From the NCBI GenBank assembly GCA_026874595.1, contig CM049320.1, forward strand, positions 47,072,714 to 47,136,713: a stretch of DNA of 64,000 bases. Reading direction: 5' to 3'. The stretch is from Sipunculus nudus. Lineage: Eukaryota > Annelida > Sipuncula > Golfingiida > Sipunculidae. The notes under the pieces were generated by a model, which was not told the DNA's origin, ran no database searches, and saw only the letters and a program-made list of their open reading frames with translations. A program made the position numbers and the translations under genes. Below are positions 57,120 through 64,000 of this stretch, piece after piece. How positions within the stretch are numbered: the first letter of the stretch is position 1; every line of letters starts with the position of its first letter.

Positions 57120-59847
57120 CAGTGGAGCGCCGTTCATCCGAACACTGTTAATCCGCAAAATCGTTTATCCGTACTTAAAACTGAAGAACCGAAATTATGA
57201 CCGTTTATCCGTAATTTTGAAAATCTGGAAATATAAAAATAATAATTATTCAATAATAAGAACTGATAATGGCTCATGTATTTACTCCCGGTCCCGACTA
57301 ATTATGAATGCATCACCGGTTCGTTTCTGCAGGTGTGACAACGCCTAATTACCCAAGTTGTACACACACAGCTTGGGCTTGTACTCATTTGAGCAGTTAT
57401 AGATGTGAAAACTACCACCTGCCGAGTCCCCTAATTAACCTTGTGTCCTGCAATGTCGAGTTGTTCACACCTGCAAATCATCCGGCCATGAGAGCGAGTA
57501 GATTTTGAGCTGAAAATGTCGGACTCTGATACGCTCGAACTTGTACTCATCTGAGCAGTTTAACAGTGCAGGCAAATCTATCTTCTATATAAGCTATACC
57601 ATGACACGCAAGTTCATTCACAATTTAGCAAATCTTCACCACGACAACACAGCACTCAAGTTTCATGTCAGATGGAGTCAGGGTCTCGCAAGCGCAAACG
57701 CCATGTCCTGTCACTTGAAGACAAGCTCAGCATTCTGGAGAGACTTGATCGAGGCACCAAGGGAGTTGAGCTGGCCAGAGAGTTCAATGTAGGCAGATCT
57801 ACTATTAGTGACATCAAGAACAGTGGTCAGAAGCTAAAGGATTTCAAGGGCCAGATGCCAGACACGCATGCTTCCAAGAGACGAAAGACGATGCGCACGG
57901 CGTCTGATGACAAGCTTGATGCGGCCGTATACACATGGTTTCTGCAGGAACGGTCCAAAGGCAGCCCCATCTCCGGTCCAGTCCTGATGGAAAAGGCAGC
58001 GATGTACAACAAGTCGATGCATGGCTCTGACAGTACATTTTTGGCGTCAAGTGGGTGGCTCAAGCGGTTCAAGGAACGTCACGGCAACCGGCAGCTTGAG
58101 ATTCAGGGTGAGGCCTTGTCAGCGGACACCAGCCACATCGACGAATTCCGATCCCACGTGCGTGAATTGCAAGAAAGGGAAGGTTTGAGAGACTGTCAAG
58201 TGTACAATGCCGACGAGACAGGTCTCTACTGGAAGGTTTTGCCTGACAAAACCCTAGCTGATGCGTCCGAGAAATGTGCTCCTGGACATTAGGTGTCAAA
58301 AGAGCGGATTACTGCTCTGTTGTGCACCAACGCAACCGGTGAACACAAAGTGCGCCCCCTGGTGATCGGGAAGTCAACTAAACCAAGGTGTTTCAAGCAC
58401 GTGAAAATGGACTCCCTGCCTGTGGCGTATCGGGCTCAGAAAAATGCGTGGATGAGCCGTGAGCTCTTCATGGATTGGTTTCACCAGGAATTCGTCCCGT
58501 CCGTCCGTCAGTATGCCAGGGAGAGTCTGAAGCAGACGCCAGCACGCGCATTACTTCTTGTGGACAACTGCCCCGCCCATCCCATTGAAGATGAACTGCG
58601 GACTAGTGACGGGAAAATATGGTGTATCTTCCTGCCAAAGAACTGCACCAGCAAGATACAGCCCTGTGATGCTGGCATCATAGAATGTACAAAACAATAT
58701 TATCGTAAACGCTTGCTGTCATCCTTGCTTGCAGACTGCGTCGACAACAGCTTGTCCATCATAGAACGGATGCGCGGTTTCAACTTGCGTGATGCCATCA
58801 ACCTGTTAGGTGATGCCTGGAATGACCTGACTCTGAGACAGTCTACAATCCACAAGTGCTGGAAGAATTCCCTTTTTCTGGAGCTTAAATCTCCTGCTGG
58901 TGCTCAGCCCCCTGCTGATGCGGATGAGGTGGAATCACTGACAGACATTCAGGTCAGCTCAGTTGCCAAGGTGGTGGACACGGACTACAGTGGTGATCTA
59001 CCAACTGCTGCAATGCTGACATACTAGGAGATTGTGCAGTCAGTCACTCAAGAAGCTGCTCCCGAGACATCTGATAATGAGGAAGACACATCAGCCCCCG
59101 TGAAGCCCCCACCCACAGCTTCAGAGGCATTTGTTCATGTCGAAGGTGTTCTATTGTGGTTAGAGAGCCTACCGAAGGCCAACCCGCTTCACTTGAGTGT
59201 GCTACGCTACATCAGAAATCAGGCAGGCAGTTATCGTTCCAGGCAGTCTGATATCCGCAGTTATTTTAACTGATTTTATGATGTGACTTTCTCGATGCAT
59301 GTGATCTGCCGAACCCCATGTTCATCAGTTTTCATGTGATATTTGTGTGATATTTCCGCACTATTGTTGTAAATAAACTGTGCATTCATATAAAACTTTT
59401 TTTTATATTTTGTCAATTTCTTCATCGCAGCAAGTAATAAATGAGTCTCACAAGCACATTTAGTTTAACTGTCTGCACATAGGGGGCGGCACCGAGGGCG
59501 GTAAATCTATCATGGCGGATATCCACACGTTCAGCGAAAGATTAACTGGTACATGTACTTTACTGACAAAAAATCTTAATAAAGTAATTAAAGATATTAT
59601 AATAGCTTGATTGAAATTTTGATTTGATAGTAAAAAGGTATTTATAACACATTATTCCGTTCTGTTCACGTTTTTTATAACTCTGAAAGCTAACCGAAGT
59701 CCGTGACACCGTACCACCATTTAGTAGTAATACCGGGATGACAACGTCGATGAAACGATTTTATTTTACAGATGTTCGTTCATCCGAAAGTTCGTTTATC
59801 CGAACAAAACCCGTGTCCCCCGAGATGTTCGAATGAACGGCGCTCCA

Positions 59848-59850
<3 letters not shown>
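57120..59850 (+). mobile_element. Tigger/pogo-type DNA transposon, nearly intact
   Basis: TIRs CAGTGGAGCGCCGTTCAT (57120) and ATGAACGGCGCTCCACTG (ending 59850) flanked by TA on each side, the pogo-family target. Subterminal GTTTATCCG / GTTCATCCG repeats lie at both ends (57133-57215, 59772-59805). The element is 2,731 bp and contains one transposase frame (57672-59273) with two amber stops. It sits in the putative ABCF3 intron in sense orientation. Confidence 0.95.
57672..59273 (+). pseudogene. Tigger/pogo (CENP-B-like) transposase with two in-frame TAG stops
   Basis: A single frame of 533 codons, broken only by TAG at 58290 (codon 207) and 59025 (codon 452). An N-terminal psq-type helix-turn-helix (LSLEDKLSILERLDRG, ELAREFNVGRSTISDIK; residues about 13-50) is followed by a CENP-B-type DNA-binding segment (about 70-145, ending SGWLKRFKERHG). 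The DDE superfamily 1 core keeps all three acidic residues: NADETG (D181), LLVDNCPAHP (D298) and QPCDAGII (D333), the DD35D spacing of the pogo group. The transposase cuts and pastes at TA. The length suits TIGD-like proteins. Both stops are consistent with single changes from CAG or AAG, so the copy is young. Confidence 0.92.

Positions 59851-59905
<55 letters not shown>
59851..59905. repeat. (AT)n(CA)n microsatellite
   Basis: Alternating AT starting at the right target TA of the Tigger element, then a short CA run. Confidence 0.95.
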
Positions 59906-60190
59906 CGAAGTGCCAGCAAATTTTATCAGACTCCATAATTATTATGTAAAGTTACTAACAGATAAACCAAGGGGCTAACCAACAAGGGAGAAACGCAATG
60001 TATGACAGATGTATTAATATTAACTTAAGTTAAAAATACAGTAGTTTTAATTAGAAAATATTCAATTATATTTAAAGTAAAAAGGGGCAATAGTGTTATG
60101 TAGGAAACCCAGAAAGGTCATTGACCATGAAGGCACAAGAGGTCAATTTTAGGGAAGCCAGATCAGCAGACAGTGGACTATTATGGGATG

Positions 60191-60196
<6 letters not shown>

Positions 60197-60222
<26 letters not shown>
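60197..60222. repeat. (AT)n microsatellite
   Basis: Short alternating AT tract. Confidence 0.9.
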
Positions 60223-60227
<5 letters not shown>

Positions 60228-60485
60228 CATGCTGTACTAGCCTGTGCAAAGTCAGGAAGGGGGGCAGTAAATGCTTTGTCAGAGCGAACCATAAGGAGGG
60301 ATCTAAGCACCCTAAGGGGGAGGGTGCTCCCTCCCATGGTGTGGAAATCTTTTTAAAATACATGCTATAAATTGGCTTTTATGGGTATTTTTTATAATAT
60401 AAGCCCTAAATAATTTACATAGCTTAAGGGTAACTGAGTGATAGTCACCAGTCAAATTGAACTCTCTTGCAAACACTGCCAACAC

Positions 60486-61850
60486 TTTTTAGCTCAGCTG
60501 ACTATAAGTCATCTGAGCTATAGTCATTGTCCGTCGTCCGTGCATCTGTCCGTCTGGATGTCCGTCCGTAAGACTGGCACGTTTCGACACCGTTGGACCT
60601 ACGAATCTGAATTTCGGCATACAGTTAGATGTCCCCATAATCTCCTACCATGCCAAAAATTGGGTCAATAGGACTTCGTTCCTTTGAGATATTAAGGAAA
60701 AACCCCAATTTTTTATTAGAAATCTATTTTCACACTTCAGGACTGCCTAATATCAAAACCACTCATCTGGTTTTCTTCATATTTACCATAAATATTCCTC
60801 TATATAGTTCCTATGTACATGCCAGATATTAAGTCAGTATTATATAATTTAAAAAAGTTATGGGCCCAAGAATAATGGACTTTGTAAAAAAATTAGGAAG
60901 ATATTTGGTCACTTAAGACCAAAAGTGTTAAAGGTAGGGACTTTTTTCCAGTAATACAACTTTAATTAATCAAAATTTAATTGTATACCAAAAATTAGAT
61001 CAAAATCTGTTAAATTTTTTTAAATATTGGCAAAAATATAAAATTGGTACCTTAAATTTTGCCCAACCTTGGCCATGGCACGTTTTTTTCCTGTAAGTAC
61101 TGTGGATTTAATTTTCACACCATGTATACATAAGGATTTAATCTGTTAAAATCTGAAATTTGAAAATAAAAGCTGCAAAATTAGGCTAGTTATTGAATTT
61201 TTTTGGAGGCTCTTGTTGTATTCCCTTACATTGTCAAGCAGTCCACTTTGACGACTGTAGGTCATTCAGTTCACATCTCTATGCTCCCCAGGCTGTTGAC
61301 ATAATTTTAGATGTCCCCAAAATCTCCTACCATACCGAAAAATTGGGTCATTAGGACTTTGTTCCTTCAAGATATTAAGGAAAAAAACTCTGTTTTATGG
61401 AAAACTCTGTTTTCCATAAAAATAAGCCATTGTTACACTTCAAGGCTGCCTAATATCAAAACCACTGATCTGTTTTTGATCGTATTTAGTATTCACATTC
61501 TTTTATACATTTTCTATGAACATACCAAAAATTCGGTCAGTATTGGGTATTATTTTGAAGTTATGGGCCAAAACATAATGCAATTTTTAAAAAAATCAGG
61601 AAATATATTTACTCACCTAACATGAGAATTGCTGAACCTAGAGACTTTTTTTCAGGAATATAACTTTATTTAATCAAGATTCAATTGTTTACCCAAAATT
61701 AGATCTGAATTTTGCAAATTTTTCAAGTTATTAGCATAAATAAAAAATCAATACCTTAAATTTTGTCCAACTTTGGCACTGTTGATTTAATTTTTCCAGC
61801 ATATATGCATAAGGATTTAATCTTTTAAAATCTGAACTTTCAAAAGAAAT
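60486..61850 (+). repeat. Dispersed repeat with an internal duplication of about 690 bp
   Basis: Begins near AGCTCAGCTGACTATAAG, with AGCTCAG and CTGAGCT arms (60491-60519). TTAGATGTCCCCA.AATCTCC, AAATTGGGTCA.TAGGACTT and GATATTAAGGAAAAA occur at about 60627-60705 and again at 61308-61386; later words (AATTGT.TACC.AAAATTAGATC) recur at 60977 and 61684. Related sequence is on the minus strand at 34030-34330. No gene. Confidence 0.75.
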
Positions 61851-63660
61851 TGATTGGAATGAATAGCTTTTATTCATGTTTTCATACACCATGTCAAGTG
61901 TTGTTTACATCTAGCCCACCTAGTAGTACGGCCTTCACTTGCATTATGTAACCCACCCCAGGCAGCTTACCTTGGCCCAGCTTGGCCACTACTAGCAGGC
62001 TTCCCCTCTGCCCTGCACTCATCCCCCCAGCTGGTGCATAAACTAGATGAATGTTATAATTTTCTGTATTTTATTTTATTCTTGGACATGCTACATTTTA
62101 GATTTTGTATTGAACCACCAGGGTTACAATGATTAAAGTGTACATTTAATTGTGTCCACAAAGTGGTGTATTGCTGTGAAAGTGTGGATGTTCATGAGAT
62201 AAGTAATCCCTCACTTCAGAAGAGTAAAAACTTCACCAGGTGTGAAATTGACTATTAATTCCAGTAATTAATTAAAACTGGGATAGTAATTAGCACAATG
62301 ATATTGTTTGTCCCTCATTCAACCAACAGTGTGTATACTTTATTTGAAAAGATGTTTTATTTTATCAAATTTACTTTTATTTTATTTTGGTGAATAAAAT
62401 TAAGCATGTCCTGAAAACTCCAATGTGCAAAACTTTTTAATAGTGATTCAAAGAATATTCTTGTAGATGCCATGTTGTGGCATTATTTTCTTTTAAAATC
62501 AGTTTAAACATTTATGATTTAAAAATAATAAAATATATGTGTATGCATAATATGACCCAATGCTTTTTACTCTATATATATAATGATTGCAACTTTTGCA
62601 ACAATTCTAATATTTTAACTTATATTTTCAGGTTTTTTAATTAAAAATTTATAAACCTGTAATTAAAAAAATGATTCAGATAAAAACTTCTTAATGGAAA
62701 AAGTGGATCTGCTTAAAAAAATAGGATTATATATAAACCTAAATGCATTATTCTCTTGAAAGTGAAATAAAGGTATTAGTCCATTCTGTCCACTTGCCTG
62801 TCCATCTGTAAATTTTCGTATGCAACACAGTATCTCAAAACTTTTACTGTTTTTCTTCATGACAGTCTTGTCAGATTATTAGTTTGCAATCATATATTTA
62901 GAACTTTACTATAACCACGTAGGAGGGCCCCTTTCCTCTTAGCTTTTCATATTCTTATATAAATGAAAAACATTACAATAGAATATTTCTACATCCACCT
63001 TCGTGCTGCCCTCACTTTTCCCTTCTCCGAACCCCATCCCAAAGTTAGCCTCAGTAAGCAAGAACAAGATGAATCAGATATATTCATACTTTAATATTTT
63101 GTATAACTATTCGTCCATAGGTACCTATGTACATGCCAGAAATTATGTCAATATTGTGTAATATGTAGACATAGTGGGCATCACAATAATGTACATTGTC
63201 AAGACTAAAGAGATATTGTGTCATACAGTCACATATTCATAAATCACTTCATCAGCATAGTTAATCATAACATCATATCTGTCAAATTGAACGCTTGCAG
63301 ACTACCATACACTTTAGATCCATCAACAAATAGCCTTATCATCATTCTACTACTGCTTATTACTGCTGTCATTGCATTCATATTTGCTCAAATATATCAC
63401 AATTTTCAACCCCTCCTAAATAAATAAAAAATAAACCACTTTATTTGACTCTATTAATCCATCAGTCAGGTAATTTCATTTATCATTTACTCACATATTA
63501 CATTACATTCCTTTATAAAAGCCCAACATATACATGATATTCATAAGCTTTATCGACTCAATATAGTATCACAGTGGAGAAACATTTATAGTCCAATCAC
63601 GATCAGCTGAGCGCCGTGACCCATGGGTCCCTTGTTTTTGCCTAAGAATGCTCAGATCAC
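61851..63660. other. No gene recognised
   Basis: AT-rich; short frames only. The hydrophobic 69-residue frame at 63218-63427 has no relatives I recognise. A TATAGTCCAATCACGATCAG segment at about 63588 resembles the start of other repeats here. Confidence 0.5.
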
Positions 63661-63668
63661 AGGGGGCT

Positions 63669-63703
63669 GCCCCCCCCCCCCCTCCCCCCCCCTCCCCCCC
63701 GGG
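63669..63703. repeat. Poly-C tract
   Basis: About 30 C interrupted by single T (CCCCTCCCC), a G-quadruplex former on the minus strand. Confidence 0.9.
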
Positions 63704-64000
63704 CTATGGTACTGTACGGGGTTTCCAATACTCACTATTACTTCTCAATCTATCTTTTAATATTACTTCAACAACATTTTTTCATCTGTTAATATTACAT
63801 GGCTTCTATAATACTTCACTATAAAACAAGGGATAGCATACCCACACCATGTTCTTTACAATACCCAATCCCCATTTGGATGGTTCATTGGGCATTACCC
63901 TATCACTCAAGAAAATTCCATAAAAGTCCCAGGATTCCCAACATTTTGAGTAAAGATCCTAAAATTCAAACCAATAGAATTAAAGAATGTAGCTGAATTA
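63704..64000. other. No gene recognised to the window end
   Basis: AT-rich sequence with one 65-residue open frame lacking any motif. Confidence 0.5.

Noticed and set aside
63218-63427. 69-codon hydrophobic frame, possible mitochondrial insert
   Set aside because: No mitochondrial gene motif recognised; composition alone explains the hydrophobicity.

Overview
This is an intergenic-to-intronic stretch of an animal nuclear genome that is almost entirely mobile DNA. The base composition is AT-rich with long (AT)n and poly-G tracts. It holds APE-type LINEs, a Ty3-like element, a Helentron with an endonuclease domain, a Tigger/pogo transposon and several families with terminal inverted repeats (TIRs). 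Together with the repeats carrying TTGACCTTTGACC and poly-(GACA) tails, this suggests a marine lophotrochozoan, most likely a mollusc; that attribution is from memory of repeat style, not from a search. Nothing looks prokaryotic. The only piece of a conventional host gene I can support is one first coding exon (56743-56818, + strand), probably ABCF3.

Layout. 1-1710: GA/AT microsatellites and a block of AGCGCTCGG repeats. 1941-6894: a TIR element with a second TIR element nested inside its left arm. 7069-7420: a TATA-bearing dispersed repeat and a GCCCGCCCCGC cluster. 8275-12900: a broken Ty3/gypsy-like retrotransposon with a candidate 3' LTR. 14590-20810: a CR1/L2-like LINE (+) split by a complete non-autonomous LTR element (15194-18397, 4-bp target duplication). 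21205-22918: a second, unrelated LINE on the minus strand. 23560-24730: a poly-G tract and a TRIM-like mini-LTR element. 25101-28201: small dispersed repeats and a 2.1-kb element with about 210-bp TIRs. 28250-34000: mostly AT-rich DNA with no genes seen, apart from one CCAAT-rich segment.

34540-53470 is dominated by a Helentron. A partial copy (34915-36180) sits head-to-tail with a longer one. The longer copy encodes, in order, a papain-like peptidase, a 42-residue repeat array, a DUF6570-like zinc region, a Helitron-like N region, a HUH Rep nuclease, a Pif1-family helicase and a fused APE-like endonuclease. A hAT element with a perfect 8-bp target duplication (36443-38585) splits the peptidase. 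A 7.7-kb block of tandem and duplicated repeats (about 43291-50988) splits Rep from the helicase. That block contains a 148-bp satellite, a near-identical 1,261-bp tandem duplication, CTCF-like sites and nuclear-receptor DR1 half-sites.

53860-56541: a tandem repeat of about 279 bp, then a truncated second copy of the 1941-6894 family. 56743 onward: the host exon, its intron carrying a nearly intact Tigger element (57120-59850, two amber stops), then dispersed repeats to the window end. Most of the mobile genes are dead. Their interest lies in the nesting order and in the regulatory-looking motifs the repeats spread.
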